This document shows, one piece after another, positions 17,999 through 28,822 of a DNA stretch of 36,618 bases. Each line of letters begins with the position of its first letter. The stretch's first letter is position 1. The notes beneath the pieces were generated by a model. It searched no databases, was not told the DNA's origin, and worked only from the letters and a program-made list of their open reading frames with translations. Source of the DNA: Haemophilus sp. HMSC068C11 (GTDB lineage Bacteria; Pseudomonadota; Gammaproteobacteria; Enterobacterales; Pasteurellaceae). The DNA is taken from contig NZ_KV820361.1 in the NCBI RefSeq assembly GCF_001815355.1, positions 170,330 through 206,947 of the forward strand, in the 5' to 3' direction. The translations under genes were made by a program, and so were the position numbers.

Positions 17999-19531
17999 AT
18001 GAATAAATTAGTCGTTTATCTTATAGCCCTGATTTCTGGTGTGATTGGCGTATTTGCTTTTTCGCCGTTTGATTATTGGGGATTAGCCTACGTCTCGTTG
18101 GTCGGCTTACTTTTTGTGGCGAAAAATGCTAAAAAATCAACCGCACTTTTGGCCACCTTTTTGTGGTCGATGGGCTTTTTTTGTTTTGGTGTAAGTTGGT
18201 TAAATGTCAGTATTCATCAATTTGGTGGCGCTTCTCTAGGCGTGAGTTATCTCTTGGTGGGCTTACTTTCGGCTTACCTTGCACTTTATCCAATGCTTTT
18301 CACTTATTTAGTGCAACGTTTTCAGGTGCAAAGTGCGGTTATTTTTGCCGCGATTTGGACATTGACTGAATTCTTGCGTGGTTGGGTGTTTACCGGTTTT
18401 CCTTGGTTACAATTTGGTTATACCCAAATCGACAGTCCATTTTACGGGATTGCGCCGATCTTTGGTGTCACGGGGATGACATTCTTTACCGTTTGGGTAA
18501 GTGCGGTCATTTTTAATCTTGTTTCTTCACTATCGAAAAAACAATGGAATTTAGTCGGCGTGAATGCATTGCTATTGTTGGTTGTGGGCGGATTAAGTGC
18601 TTATGCCGGTAAGGTGAATTTTGTTCAACCCAAAGAAGATAAAGGGCTCACCGTTACACTTGCACAAGGTAATATTGAGCAAAATTTAAAATGGGATCCT
18701 GAATACCTTTATGCCACGGTAGACATCTATCAAAAACAAATTTTGGCACATTTAGGCAAGTCTGATTTGATTATTTTGCCTGAGTCGGCATTGCCAACTT
18801 TGGAAAATGCGATTACGCCATTTTTTGAAGCGTTAGATAAGGTCGCGAAAGAGAAAAACACGGAAGTGATGATTGGCACCGTGTATCGTGATGAGCAAAG
18901 CGGTAAATTATTAAATTCCATTGTAACGGCAGGGAATCCTGATTTTCCTTATGAGTTGACGACAAAAAATCGTTATAGCAAACATCATCTCGTGCCATTT
19001 GGTGAGTACGTGCCGCTAGAAAGTTTGTTACGTCCACTTAACTCGGTATTTAATTTACCAATGTCTGCGTTCCAAAGTGGTGATGCGGTACAGCCATCAT
19101 TTATGGCAAAACAACATGCTTTTGCACCGGCTATTTGTTATGAAATTATTTTTGGTGAGCAACTTCGTGAAAATCTGAAAAAAGAAACCGATTATTTGCT
19201 GACCATTTCCAATGATGCCTGGTTTGGTGATAGCATTGGCCCTTGGCAGCATTTACAAATGGCTAGAATGCGCGCTCTTGAATTAGGTAAACCATTAATT
19301 CGTGCAACCAATACGGGGATTTCAGTGTTTATTGATGCAAAGGGTGATATTGAAGCGCAAGCACCTCAATTTGAGGAAACCACGCTGACCCATAAAATGG
19401 TGCCAACAGAAGGCAAAACGCCTTATGCAGCATTAGGCAATTTACCTATTTATGTGTTGTCATTGATTTTTGTGTTATTACGTGGCTTGACGACGTTATT
19501 AAAACGCCGCTTGAACCTTTCACAAAAATAG
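17999..19531 (+). CDS. lnt: Apolipoprotein N-acyltransferase Lnt
   Basis: An inner-membrane enzyme that adds the third acyl chain to lipoproteins, the last step of their maturation. With ATG 17999 it has 510 residues (E. coli 512). About seven N-terminal hydrophobic segments are followed by a nitrilase-like periplasmic domain. The catalytic triad is Glu262 (LILPESALP region), Lys328 (RYSKHHLVPFGEYVPLE) and Cys380 (AICYEIIFGEQ). A final hydrophobic segment lies near 485. The in-frame ATG at 17975 is in the tail of the corC terminator hairpin and is less likely. Three uptake signals fall within 370 bases of its 5' half (18140, 18331, 18499). Confidence 0.96.
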   Translation: MNKLVVYLIALISGVIGVFAFSPFDYWGLAYVSLVGLLFVAKNAKKSTALLATFLWSMGFFCFGVSWLNVSIHQFGGASLGVSYLLVGLLSAYLALYPMLFTYLVQRFQVQSAVIFAAIWTLTEFLRGWVFTGFPWLQFGYTQIDSPFYGIAPIFGVTGMTFFTVWVSAVIFNLVSSLSKKQWNLVGVNALLLLVVGGLSAYAGKVNFVQPKEDKGLTVTLAQGNIEQNLKWDPEYLYATVDIYQKQILAHLGKSDLIILPESALPTLENAITPFFEALDKVAKEKNTEVMIGTVYRDEQSGKLLNSIVTAGNPDFPYELTTKNRYSKHHLVPFGEYVPLESLLRPLNSVFNLPMSAFQSGDAVQPSFMAKQHAFAPAICYEIIFGEQLRENLKKETDYLLTISNDAWFGDSIGPWQHLQMARMRALELGKPLIRATNTGISVFIDAKGDIEAQAPQFEETTLTHKMVPTEGKTPYAALGNLPIYVLSLIFVLLRGLTTLLKRRLNLSQK

Positions 19532-19603
19532 CAGTCAAAACGACCGCACTTTTTTAACATGAGAGAAAAATAAATTTCTTCTTATAAAACCAATGAGATT
19601 TTA

Positions 19604-20398
19604 ATGAATAAAAATCTAATCGAAGTCAAAAACCTGACCTTTAAACGAGGTGAGCGTGTGATTTACGATAACCTGAATTTGAAAGTCCAACAGGGTAAAA
19701 TTACGGCCATTATGGGGCCGTCAGGGATCGGGAAAACCACGTTGCTGAAATTAATTGGTGGTCAGTTGTATCCTGAACAAGGTGAGATTTTGTTTGATGG
19801 ACAAGATATTTGTCGTCTTTCAAATCGCGAGCTTTACGAAGTACGTAAACGCATGGGAATGTTATTCCAATCAGGCGCTTTATTTACGGATATTTCCACG
19901 TTTGATAACGTGGCATTTCCGATTCGCGAGCATACCCGTTTGCCGGAAAGTCTAATTCGTCAAATTGTGTTGATGAAATTAGAAGCGGTGGGCTTACGCG
20001 GTGCGGCAGATTTAATGCCTTCGGAGCTTTCTGGTGGGATGGCTCGTCGTGCCGCATTAGCGCGTGCGATTGCACTTGACCCAGATTTAATCATGTTTGA
20101 TGAGCCGTTTACAGGGCAAGATCCAATCAGCATGGGCGTGATCGTGAGCTTAATTAAACGCTTGAATGAAGCACTGAATTTAACCTCTATTGTGGTTTCC
20201 CATGATGTGCAGGAAGTATTAAGCATTGCGGATTATGCCTATATTATTGCGGATAAACATGTGATTGCCGAAGGAACATCAGAGCAACTGCTCGCGAGCC
20301 AAGATCCGCAAGTGGTTCAGTTCTTAAAAGGTGAAGCAGATGGTCCGGTAAAATTCCATTATCCGGCAGGTGATTATGTGGAGGAATTATTTAAATGA
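19604..20398 (+). CDS. mlaF: Phospholipid transport ATPase MlaF
   Basis: The ATPase of the Mla system, which moves phospholipids between the outer and inner membranes to keep outer-membrane lipid asymmetry. It has 264 residues. Walker A is GPSGIGKTT (38-46), signature [14 protein letters not shown], Walker [13 protein letters not shown], and H-loop VVSHD. It starts the operon mlaFEDCB, as in E. coli. Its stop codon overlaps the mlaE ATG (ATGA). An uptake signal lies at 19540-19548 upstream. Confidence 0.97.
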   Translation: MNKNLIEVKNLTFKRGERVIYDNLNLKVQQGKITAIMGPSGIGKTTLLKLIGGQLYPEQGEILFDGQDICRLSNRELYEVRKRMGMLFQSGALFTDISTFDNVAFPIREHTRLPESLIRQIVLMKLEAVGLRGAADLMPSELSGGMARRAALARAIALDPDLIMFDEPFTGQDPISMGVIVSLIKRLNEALNLTSIVVSHDVQEVLSIADYAYIIADKHVIAEGTSEQLLASQDPQVVQFLKGEADGPVKFHYPAGDYVEELFK

Positions 20399-21180
20399 TT
20401 GTTGATATGATTTCTTCACTTGGACGAAGCGTAATCAAATTTTTCCGCGCATTAGGTCGTTCCGGCTTTATGCTGTTTGGTGCGTTAGTGGGTAAGCCAC
20501 AAATTCGTCAACATTTTCCTTTATTAGTGAAGCAGTTATACGTATTAGGTGTACAGTCTTTATTGATTATCCTGCTTTCAGGTTTATTTATTGGAATGGT
20601 GTTGGGCTTACAAGGCTATGTAGTTTTGGTTGATTTTTCTGCTGAAACGAGCCTTGGACAACTTGTGGCGCTCTCTTTATTACGTGAATTAGGCCCAGTA
20701 GTGACCGCACTTTTATTCGCGGGTCGAGCAGGTTCTGCGTTAACAGCTGAAATTGGCTTAATGAAAGCCACAGAACAACTTTCCAGCCTTGAAATGATGG
20801 CGGTTGATCCATTACGTCGAGTGATTGCACCGCGTTTTGGGGCAGGGTTGATTGCGATGCCAATTCTTGCGCTTCTCTTTACCGCGATTGGTATTTGGGG
20901 CGGTGCGCTTGTCGGCGTAGATTGGAAAGGTGTCGATGCAGGTAGCTTTTGGTCTGTGATGCAAAATGCCGTCAGCTGGAGCTATGACATTCTAAACGGA
21001 TTTATTAAAAGCGTATTTTTCGCCATTGCCGTGGTGTGGATTGCGTTATTCAATGGTTATGATTGTATTCCGACATCAGAAGGTATCAGTCAAGCCACAA
21101 CCAGAACAGTTGTCCACGCATCACTTGTGGTTCTTGGGCTCGATTTCATCTTAACTGCCATTATGTTTGGGGCAGGCTAA
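20395..21180 (+). CDS. mlaE: Phospholipid transport permease MlaE
   Basis: The inner-membrane permease of the Mla complex, 261 residues with five or six hydrophobic segments. The family blocks [20 protein letters not shown] and [20 protein letters not shown] are clear, and the C-terminus [15 protein letters not shown] matches E. coli MlaE. The ATG at 20395 overlaps the stop codon of mlaF by four bases; a second in-frame ATG at 20407 is possible. An uptake signal is at 20705-20713. Confidence 0.97.
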   Translation: MIVDMISSLGRSVIKFFRALGRSGFMLFGALVGKPQIRQHFPLLVKQLYVLGVQSLLIILLSGLFIGMVLGLQGYVVLVDFSAETSLGQLVALSLLRELGPVVTALLFAGRAGSALTAEIGLMKATEQLSSLEMMAVDPLRRVIAPRFGAGLIAMPILALLFTAIGIWGGALVGVDWKGVDAGSFWSVMQNAVSWSYDILNGFIKSVFFAIAVVWIALFNGYDCIPTSEGISQATTRTVVHASLVVLGLDFILTAIMFGAG

Positions 21181-21192
21181 AAGGGTATTTTT

Positions 21193-21699
21193 ATGCGACA
21201 AACAATTAAATATGAATTTTGGGTAGGGCTATTTTTACTACTCGGTATCGCCGCGTTAGTGTTTTTAGGCTTACGTGTAGCAAACGTACAAGGTTTTGGT
21301 GAAACAAAATCTTACACGGTGACTGCAACTTTTGACAATATTGGTGGACTAAAAGTCCGTGCACCACTTAAACTTGGTGGGGTAGTCATTGGTCGCGTAT
21401 CTGACATTACGTTAGATGAAAAATCTTATTTGCCAAAAGTAAGCATTGCGATTAATGAAGAATATAAAGAAATTCCGGAAAACAGTTCGTTATCGATCAA
21501 AACATCGGGATTATTGGGCGAGCAATATATCGCCTTAACGATGGGTTTTGATGATGGTGAAACCGCGATGTTAAAAAACGGTAGCCAAATTCAAGACACA
21601 AAATCCGCAATGGTATTGGAAGATTTAATCGGCCAGTTCCTTTACGGTGATAAAAAAGCCGACGGCAATGCTGACAAAGCAGAACCTGAAGCCAAATAA
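21193..21699 (+). CDS. mlaD: MCE-domain phospholipid transport protein MlaD
   Basis: An inner-membrane-anchored MCE protein that forms a hexameric ring on MlaFE and passes lipid to or from MlaC. It has 168 residues (E. coli 183). One N-terminal membrane segment (about 8-27, FWVGLFLLLGIAALVFLGLR) precedes the MCE domain, with blocks VTATFDNIGGLKVRAPLKLG and IKTSGLLGEQYIALTMG. The C-terminal tail is short and charged. It lies 12 bases after mlaE. Confidence 0.96.
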   Translation: MRQTIKYEFWVGLFLLLGIAALVFLGLRVANVQGFGETKSYTVTATFDNIGGLKVRAPLKLGGVVIGRVSDITLDEKSYLPKVSIAINEEYKEIPENSSLSIKTSGLLGEQYIALTMGFDDGETAMLKNGSQIQDTKSAMVLEDLIGQFLYGDKKADGNADKAEPEAK

Positions 21700-21720
21700 T
21701 AATCTTTATTTAGGAGATTT

Positions 21721-22368
21721 ATGATGAAATTTACTCAGTTTAAAAAATGGTTTAGCGTAATGGCATTTGCAGTGACTGCACTTTTTGTGACTCAAACTGT
21801 ACGTGCAGAAACGAGCCCTTATGTGTTGATGCAACAAGCATCAGATAAGTTATTTGCCGATATCAAAAACAATCAGGCAAAAATTAAAAAGGATCCAAAC
21901 TATTTACGTACTATCGTGCGTAATGATTTATTACCTTACGTGCAAGTAAACTATGCAGGTTCTTTAGTGTTGGGTTCATACTTTAAATCAACTACACCAG
22001 AACAACGTGAAAAATTCTTTAAAGCATTCAGCGATTTTATCGAACAAGCTTACGCGCAAGTGTTAACCGCTTACACCGATCAAAATATTCAAATTGAACC
22101 GGCAAAAGAAGTAGGCGACAAAAACCTTGTAAGTATTCGTGTAAACATCATGCAAAATGGTGGACAAGCGCCAGTCAAATTAGATTTCAAATGGCGTAAA
22201 AACAGTAAAACTGGCGAATGGCAAGCTTATGACATGGTTGCAGAAGGCGTGAGCATGGTTGTCACCAAACAAAACGAATGGAGCGGTATCTTACGTCAAC
22301 AAGGTATTGATGCATTAACTGCTCAAATTCAAAAATCAGCTGCAGCACCCGTGACATTGAGCAAATAA
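21721..22368 (+). CDS. mlaC: Periplasmic phospholipid-binding protein MlaC
   Basis: A periplasmic shuttle carrying phospholipid between the MlaA-porin complex in the outer membrane and MlaFEDB. It has 215 residues with a Sec signal peptide (cleavage near VRA-ETSPYV, about residue 29). The MlaC/Ttg2D fold shows in SPYVLMQQASDKLFADIKNN, VQVNYAGSLVLGSYFKSTTP and VAEGVSMVVTKQNEW. Two neighbouring ATG codons (21721, 21724) follow AGGAG; either may be used. Confidence 0.96.
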   Translation: MMKFTQFKKWFSVMAFAVTALFVTQTVRAETSPYVLMQQASDKLFADIKNNQAKIKKDPNYLRTIVRNDLLPYVQVNYAGSLVLGSYFKSTTPEQREKFFKAFSDFIEQAYAQVLTAYTDQNIQIEPAKEVGDKNLVSIRVNIMQNGGQAPVKLDFKWRKNSKTGEWQAYDMVAEGVSMVVTKQNEWSGILRQQGIDALTAQIQKSAAAPVTLSK

Positions 22369-22372
22369 GCGA

Positions 22373-22708
22373 ATGACTGCGTTAAAGTGGGATTTAATCC
22401 AAAATAATGATAAGATAGCTCTCCAATTATCGGAGGAGCTATCCCGCAACACGTTGTTACCATTATGGCAGCAACGTGCTTCTTTTTTATCAGAAAAACT
22501 AGCGAATCAAAGTATCATTGAATTTGATTTAACGAATATTAAACGAATTGATTCTGCTGGTTTTGCATTATTGTGTGATTTTCTACATGATAGTGAGCAG
22601 TTACCAAATAAAAAAGTGCGGTTGATAAATCCGCCGGAACAGTTATTAACCCTTGCTGATTTAGTGAATTTATCTCATTGGATTGGCACTTTTATTGATC
22701 ATCATTAA
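22373..22708 (+). CDS. mlaB: STAS-domain protein MlaB
   Basis: A small cytoplasmic STAS-domain subunit that binds MlaF and is needed for its stability and activity. It has 111 residues (E. coli 97). The STAS core is FDLTNIKRIDSAGFALLCDF, which contains the usual DSAG loop. It begins four bases after the mlaC stop codon. An uptake signal lies at 22615-22623, inside the coding sequence. Confidence 0.92.
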   Translation: MTALKWDLIQNNDKIALQLSEELSRNTLLPLWQQRASFLSEKLANQSIIEFDLTNIKRIDSAGFALLCDFLHDSEQLPNKKVRLINPPEQLLTLADLVNLSHWIGTFIDHH

Positions 22709-22721
22709 AACGGAAATCCTA

Positions 22722-24268
<1,547 letters not shown>

Positions 24269-24280
24269 TTAAATCCAAAT

Positions 24281-24315
24281 AAAAAAAGAGCGGTCAATTT
24301 TGACCGCTTTTTTAT
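24281..24315. terminator. Bidirectional terminator between murA and yggS
   Basis: AGCGGTCA (24289-24296) and TGACCGCT (24301-24308) form an eight-pair stem with loop ATTT, flanked by AAAAAAAG on the left and TTTTTATTTT on the right. A and T runs on both sides fit termination of both convergent genes. It resembles an uptake-signal pair that has lost its AAGT end. Confidence 0.88.
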
Positions 24316-24325
24316 TTTCTATTCA

Positions 24326-25030
24326 TTATTTTTTCGAATAATCTCTTGCGCCAAAAATGGCCGTACCAATGCGTACCATGGTTGAGCCACATTTGATGGC
24401 ACTTTGCATGTCATCGGTCATTCCCATAGAAAGGGTATCAATTTGTTGATGAGGGAAAGCTGTTTTTAGCTGTTCAAATAATTGTTCCATTTGGCTAAAA
24501 GCCGCTTCTTGTTCAGCAATATTGTCTGTTGGAGCAGGGATAGCCATTAATCCACGTAAACGTAAGTGCGGTAGATTTTCAATGTGTTTTGCAAGCGCAA
24601 TCATTTCACCCGGTTGAATACCTGATTTACTCGCTTCATCACTGATATTAATTTGGATTAGAACGTTCAAAGGCGCTTTATTGGTAGGGCGTTGTTCATT
24701 TAAACGATCAGCAATTTTTGCACGTTCTAACGTTTGCATCCAATCGAAATGTTCGGCCACAAGACGCGTTTTATTGGATTGCAATGGGCCAATAAAATGC
24801 CATTCAAGCTGAATATTCTGTGCTTCAAAATACTGAATTTTATCTACACCTTCTTGAACGTAGTTCTCCCCAAATGCTTTTTGTCCTGCATGATAGGCTT
24901 CTAAAATCGCTTCATTGGGTTTCGTTTTAGAAACTGCTAATAAAGTGACCGCACTGTCTGGGCGGTGAGCGAGTTGAGTGGCATCTTGAATTTTTTGATG
25001 AATGGTTTCGAGAGCTTGTTGAATTGTCAT
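24326..25030 (-). CDS. yggS: PLP homeostasis protein YggS (COG0325 family)
   Basis: A pyridoxal-phosphate-binding protein of 234 residues that keeps PLP pools and amino-acid metabolism in balance; no enzyme reaction is known. PLP-binding Lys35 lies in LLAVSKTKP. Other family blocks are FGENYVQEGVDKI, WHFIGPLQSNK and LSMGMTDDMQSAI. The ATG at 25030 is preceded by AAGGGAA; a frame from 25048 adds six residues without family support. It is often near proC/yggT in E. coli, but stands alone here. Confidence 0.94.
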   Translation of the reverse strand: MTIQQALETIHQKIQDATQLAHRPDSAVTLLAVSKTKPNEAILEAYHAGQKAFGENYVQEGVDKIQYFEAQNIQLEWHFIGPLQSNKTRLVAEHFDWMQTLERAKIADRLNEQRPTNKAPLNVLIQINISDEASKSGIQPGEMIALAKHIENLPHLRLRGLMAIPAPTDNIAEQEAAFSQMEQLFEQLKTAFPHQQIDTLSMGMTDDMQSAIKCGSTMVRIGTAIFGARDYSKK

Positions 25031-25119
25031 AATTCCCTTCCTGACCAATGTGAAACTCTCTTCATTCTACACCAAAGCGATGATTTTTAGAAAAAATCTT
25101 CATTTTTTTGATTTTGTGT

Positions 25120-25148
25120 TTGACAAGCCCGCGCTTTTTCGGTATTTC
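25120..25148 (+). promoter_or_regulatory. Promoter of the threonine operon
   Basis: TTGACA (25120-25125) is a perfect -35 hexamer. After 17 bases comes the weak -10 candidate TATTTC (25143-25148). Transcription would start about 30 bases before the leader peptide ATG. Confidence 0.55.
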
Positions 25149-25180
25149 TAAACACATCTTTTTTTCAAGGTTAAAACACA

Positions 25181-25252
25181 ATGAAAAATAACCGCACTTT
25201 CACGATTACCACCATTATTATGACCATTACGACAATTAATGGGGCGGGTTAG
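25181..25252 (+). CDS. thrL: Threonine operon leader peptide ThrL
   Basis: A 23-codon open frame that reads MKNNRTFTITTIIMTITTI followed by NGAG and stop. Seven of 23 residues are Thr and five are Ile, the two amino acids that regulate this operon in enterobacteria. AAGG lies 10 bases before the ATG. A strong terminator (25272-25305) and an alternative antiterminator follow, and thrA starts 88 bases after its stop. Translation stalling at Thr/Ile codons when these are scarce would favour read-through. It is too short for normal gene callers. It also carries an uptake signal at codons 4-7. Confidence 0.9.
   Translation: MKNNRTFTITTIIMTITTINGAG
25189..25199 (-). repeat. DNA uptake signal inside the thrL coding sequence
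   Basis: AACCGCACTT, the reverse complement of the Haemophilus uptake core AAGTGCGGT plus one base, encodes Asn-Arg-Thr of the leader peptide. Other single cores in this window include 1607, 5856, 6869, 9116, 18140, 18331, 18499, 20705, 22615, 24565 and 32163 (approximate first bases). Confidence 0.85.
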
Positions 25253-25309
25253 TGCATAACAAACAGGATCAAAAAAACCCGCATTCAGTCTAGTGCGGGT
25301 TTTTTAGTA
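25244..25309 (+). terminator. Threonine attenuator: terminator with alternative antiterminator
   Basis: AAAAAACCCGCA (25272-25283) and TGCGGGTTTTTT (25294-25305) form a 12-pair stem with a 10-base loop and a U-rich end, a classical attenuator terminator. GCGGGTT (25244-25250), at the end of thrL, can instead pair with AACCCGC (25276-25282) to block it. A ribosome reaching the thrL stop codon (25250-25252) would cover GCGGGTT and allow termination; a stalled ribosome would leave it free. Confidence 0.87.
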
Positions 25310-25340
25310 TTTAAAAATCACAACATCTGAGGATATTATC

Positions 25341-27788
25341 ATGCGCGTATTAAAATTTGGTGGCACTTCATTAGCCAATCCTGAGCGTTTCTCACAAGCA
25401 GCTCAATTAATCGAAAAAGCTCATTTAGAAGAGCAGGCTGCCGGTGTCTTATCTGCTCCAGCAAAAATTACTAACCATCTTGTTGCCCTCTCTGAAAAAG
25501 CCGCATTAAACCAACCTACTGATACCCACTTTAACGAAGCCATTGAAATTTTCTATAACATCATTAATGGTTTGCACGCTGAAAATAATAAATTTGATCT
25601 TGCGGGTACCAAAGCCCTCATTGATGCAGAATTTGCCCAAATTAAAGGTTTATTAGAAGAAATCCGCCAAGCCGGCAAAGTAGAAGATAAAGTTAAAGCA
25701 ACTATTGACTGCCGTGGTGAAAAATTATCGATTGCGATGATGAAAGCGTGGTTTGAAGCGCGTGGATATAGTGTTCACATTGTTGATCCTGTTAAGCAAT
25801 TATTAGCACAGGGTGGTTACTTAGAATCTTCAGTTGATATTGATGAATCGACAAAACGCGTTGATGCAAAAAGTATCGGTAAAGATAAAGTGGTTCTAAT
25901 GGCTGGTTTTACCGCATGTAATGATAAAGGTGAATTAGTGTTATTAGGCCGTAACGGTTCTGATTATTCAGCCGCTTGTTTAGCCGCTTGTTTAGATGCA
26001 TCTGTTTGTGAAATTTGGACTGATGTGGATGGCGTTTATACGTGTGACCCACGTTTAGTGCCAGATGCTCGTTTATTACCAAGCCTTTCTTACCGTGAAG
26101 CGATGGAGCTTTCTTATTTTGGTGCGAAAGTGATCCATCCACGTACAATTGGTCCATTATTACCAAAACAAATCCCTTGTGTGATTAAAAACACCGGTAA
26201 TTCATCTGCACCTGGTTCAATAATCGATGGTCATGTGAAATCTGAAGGTTTACAAGTGAAAGGGATTACTAACCTTGACAACGTGGCAATGTTTAATGTT
26301 TCAGGCCCTGGTATGCAAGGCATGGTGGGGATGGCTGCGCGTGTATTTTCAGCGATGTCAAAAGCGGGTATTTCAGTTATTTTAATCACTCAATCTTCTT
26401 CTGAATACAGCATTAGTTTCTGTGTGCCTGTTAAATCAGCGGATGCAGCAAAAGCGATTTTAGAACAAGAGTTTGCGACAGAATTAAAAGCGCATGACTT
26501 AGAGCCAATTGAAGTCGCAAAAGATCTATCTATCATCTCAGTTGTAGGTGATGGTATGAAACAAGCTAAAGGTATTGCGGCTCGTTTCTTCTCTGCCTTA
26601 GCACAAGCGAATATCAGCTTAGTCGCAATTGCACAAGGTTCTTCTGAGCGTTCAATTTCCGCAGTTGTCGCGCAAAATAAAGCGATTGAAGCTGTGAAAG
26701 CGACTCACCAAGCCCTTTTTAATAACAAGAAAGTTGTCGATATGTTTCTAGTCGGCGTTGGTGGCGTTGGTGGTGAGTTAATTGAACAAATTAAACACCA
26801 AAAAGAATACCTCGCAAAGAAGGATATTGAAATCCGTGTTTGTGCCTTAGCGAATTCAACAAAAATGCTTTTGGATGAAAACGGATTGAATTTAGATAAT
26901 TGGAAAGCAGATCTTGAAAATGCAACCCAACCTTCTGATTTCGATGTGTTGTTATCTTTCATTAAGTTGCATCACGTAGTGAACCCAGTCTTTGTTGATT
27001 GTACAACGGCTGAATCGGTCGCAGGACTTTATGCACGAGCGTTAAAAGAAGGCTTCCATGTGGTAACTCCAAATAAAAAAGCGAATACTCGTGAATTAGC
27101 TTATTACCACGAATTACGTCGTAATGCACAAGCGAGCCAACATAAATTCTTATATGAAACCAACGTAGGCGCAGGCTTACCGGTTATCGAAAACTTACAG
27201 AACTTGTTGGCAGCTGGTGATGAGCTTGAGTATTTTGAAGGCATTTTATCGGGCTCACTTTCTTTCATTTTCGGTAAATTAGAAGAAGGACTTTCTCTTT
27301 CAGAAGTGACCGCGCTTGCACGTGAAAAAGGGTTTACAGAACCAGATCCTCGTGATGATTTATCAGGACAAGATGTGGCACGTAAATTGCTTATTTTAGC
27401 GCGTGAAGCAGGTTTAGAACTTGAGCTTTCCGATGTGGAAGTGGAAGGAGTATTGCCAAAAGGCTTCTCAGAAGGCAAATCTGCTGATGAATTTATGGCA
27501 ATGTTGCCACAATTAGATGCGGAATTTAAAGCGCGCGTTGAAGCGGCGAAAGCAGAGGGCAAAGTATTGCGTTACGTAGGACAAATTAAAGATGGCCACT
27601 GCAAAGTATCAATTATCGCTGTAGATCAAAATAATCCATTGTACAAGGTGAAAGACGGTGAAAATGCCCTTGCATTCTATACCCGTTATTACCAACCAAT
27701 TCCGTTGTTATTACGTGGTTATGGTGCAGGTAATGCAGTGACTGCAGCGGGCATCTTTGCTGATATTTTAAGAACATTACACCACTAA
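25341..27788 (+). CDS. thrA: Bifunctional aspartokinase I / homoserine dehydrogenase I ThrA
   Basis: Catalyses the first and third steps from aspartate to threonine. The N-terminal aspartokinase starts [13 protein letters not shown] (1-13). Two ACT-type regulatory regions follow at about 315-460. The homoserine dehydrogenase part begins near residue 465 with the NADP-binding loop [14 protein letters not shown]. The length of 815 residues is close to E. coli ThrA (820), which threonine inhibits. TGAGGA precedes the ATG. It is the first structural gene of thrABC. Confidence 0.98.
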   Translation: MRVLKFGGTSLANPERFSQAAQLIEKAHLEEQAAGVLSAPAKITNHLVALSEKAALNQPTDTHFNEAIEIFYNIINGLHAENNKFDLAGTKALIDAEFAQIKGLLEEIRQAGKVEDKVKATIDCRGEKLSIAMMKAWFEARGYSVHIVDPVKQLLAQGGYLESSVDIDESTKRVDAKSIGKDKVVLMAGFTACNDKGELVLLGRNGSDYSAACLAACLDASVCEIWTDVDGVYTCDPRLVPDARLLPSLSYREAMELSYFGAKVIHPRTIGPLLPKQIPCVIKNTGNSSAPGSIIDGHVKSEGLQVKGITNLDNVAMFNVSGPGMQGMVGMAARVFSAMSKAGISVILITQSSSEYSISFCVPVKSADAAKAILEQEFATELKAHDLEPIEVAKDLSIISVVGDGMKQAKGIAARFFSALAQANISLVAIAQGSSERSISAVVAQNKAIEAVKATHQALFNNKKVVDMFLVGVGGVGGELIEQIKHQKEYLAKKDIEIRVCALANSTKMLLDENGLNLDNWKADLENATQPSDFDVLLSFIKLHHVVNPVFVDCTTAESVAGLYARALKEGFHVVTPNKKANTRELAYYHELRRNAQASQHKFLYETNVGAGLPVIENLQNLLAAGDELEYFEGILSGSLSFIFGKLEEGLSLSEVTALAREKGFTEPDPRDDLSGQDVARKLLILAREAGLELELSDVEVEGVLPKGFSEGKSADEFMAMLPQLDAEFKARVEAAKAEGKVLRYVGQIKDGHCKVSIIAVDQNNPLYKVKDGENALAFYTRYYQPIPLLLRGYGAGNAVTAAGIFADILRTLHH

Positions 27789-27800
27789 AAAGGACATAAC

Positions 27801-28745
27801 ATGTTAAGAATTTATGCTCCGGCATCGAGTGCCAATATTAGTGTGGGATTTGACACATTGGGTGCAGCCATTTCACCGATTGATGGTTCATTGTTAGGTG
27901 ATGTCGTACAGATTGAGTCTATTCCAAGTGGTTTTGAGCTCGAAAGTGCGGGCTATTTTGTGCGTAAATTGCCAAAAGAGCCGCAAAAAAATATCGTGTA
28001 TCAGGCCTATGTACTGTTTAGTGAGCAATTAAAATTACGCAATGTGAGAGTTAAACCATTGCGTTTGACCCTTGAGAAAAATATGCCGATTGGTTCGGGA
28101 TTGGGGTCAAGTGCGTGCTCTATCGTAGCAGCATTAGTGGCATTAAATAAATTCCACGATGAACCATTTTCAAAAATGGAACTGTTAGAAATGATGGGAG
28201 AGTTGGAAGGTCGTATTTCAGGTTCAATCCATTATGATAACGTTGCGCCTTGCTATCTTGGTGGTGTGCAATTTATGGTACAATCCCTCGGTAACATTTG
28301 CCAAAAACTGCCATTTTTTGATAATTGGTACTGGGTCTTAGCTTACCCAGGCATTGAGGTTTCAACCGCTGAAGCGCGTGCAATTTTACCGAAAAGCTAC
28401 ACGCGTCAAGATGTGATTTCTCATGGCCGTCATTTAGGTGGCTTTGTGCACGCATGTCACACGCATCAAGAAAACCTTGCTGCGATGATGATGAAAGATG
28501 TGATTGCAGAACCTTATCGTGAGGCTTTATTACCTAACTTCGCAGAAGTGAAACAAGCCACTCGTGATTTAGGTGCATTAGCGACGGGGATTTCAGGCTC
28601 TGGACCAACGATTTTCTCCATCGCACCCGATTTACAAACCGCAACAAAACTGGCGACTTATTTAGAAAATCATTATTTACAAAACAATGAAGGCTTTGTG
28701 CACGTTTGTAAGGTCGATAATGACGGCGCGAGAGAGCTAGGTTAA
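27801..28745 (+). CDS. thrB: Homoserine kinase ThrB
   Basis: Phosphorylates homoserine with ATP to give the substrate of ThrC. It is a GHMP kinase of 314 residues (E. coli 310). The phosphate-binding motif is [12 protein letters not shown] (96-107), and the C-terminal GTG-like motif is [11 protein letters not shown]. It starts 12 bases after thrA, with AAGGA before the ATG. Confidence 0.98.
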   Translation: MLRIYAPASSANISVGFDTLGAAISPIDGSLLGDVVQIESIPSGFELESAGYFVRKLPKEPQKNIVYQAYVLFSEQLKLRNVRVKPLRLTLEKNMPIGSGLGSSACSIVAALVALNKFHDEPFSKMELLEMMGELEGRISGSIHYDNVAPCYLGGVQFMVQSLGNICQKLPFFDNWYWVLAYPGIEVSTAEARAILPKSYTRQDVISHGRHLGGFVHACHTHQENLAAMMMKDVIAEPYREALLPNFAEVKQATRDLGALATGISGSGPTIFSIAPDLQTATKLATYLENHYLQNNEGFVHVCKVDNDGARELG

Positions 28746-28758
28746 GCAGTCAATCATT

Positions 28759-28797
28759 TTCCCCTCTTCTTATTAAGAGGGGAATAATATTTTATTA
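28759..28797 (+). other. CCCCTCTT/AAGAGGGG stem-loop between thrB and thrC
   Basis: TTCCCCTCTT (28759-28768) and AAGAGGGGAA (28775-28784) form a 10-pair stem with loop CTTATT, followed by TAATATTTTATT. It could be a weak terminator lowering thrC or an mRNA-stabilising element. It belongs to the same hairpin group as 13641-13661 and 17951-17973. Confidence 0.65.
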
Positions 28798-28822
28798 AAA
28801 CTCTATAATTAACGGATATACA

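Noticed and set aside
27104-27562. Long minus-strand frame inside thrA (152 codons)
   Set aside because: It is serine-rich nonsense opposite a clear homoserine dehydrogenase, with no ribosome site or family match.
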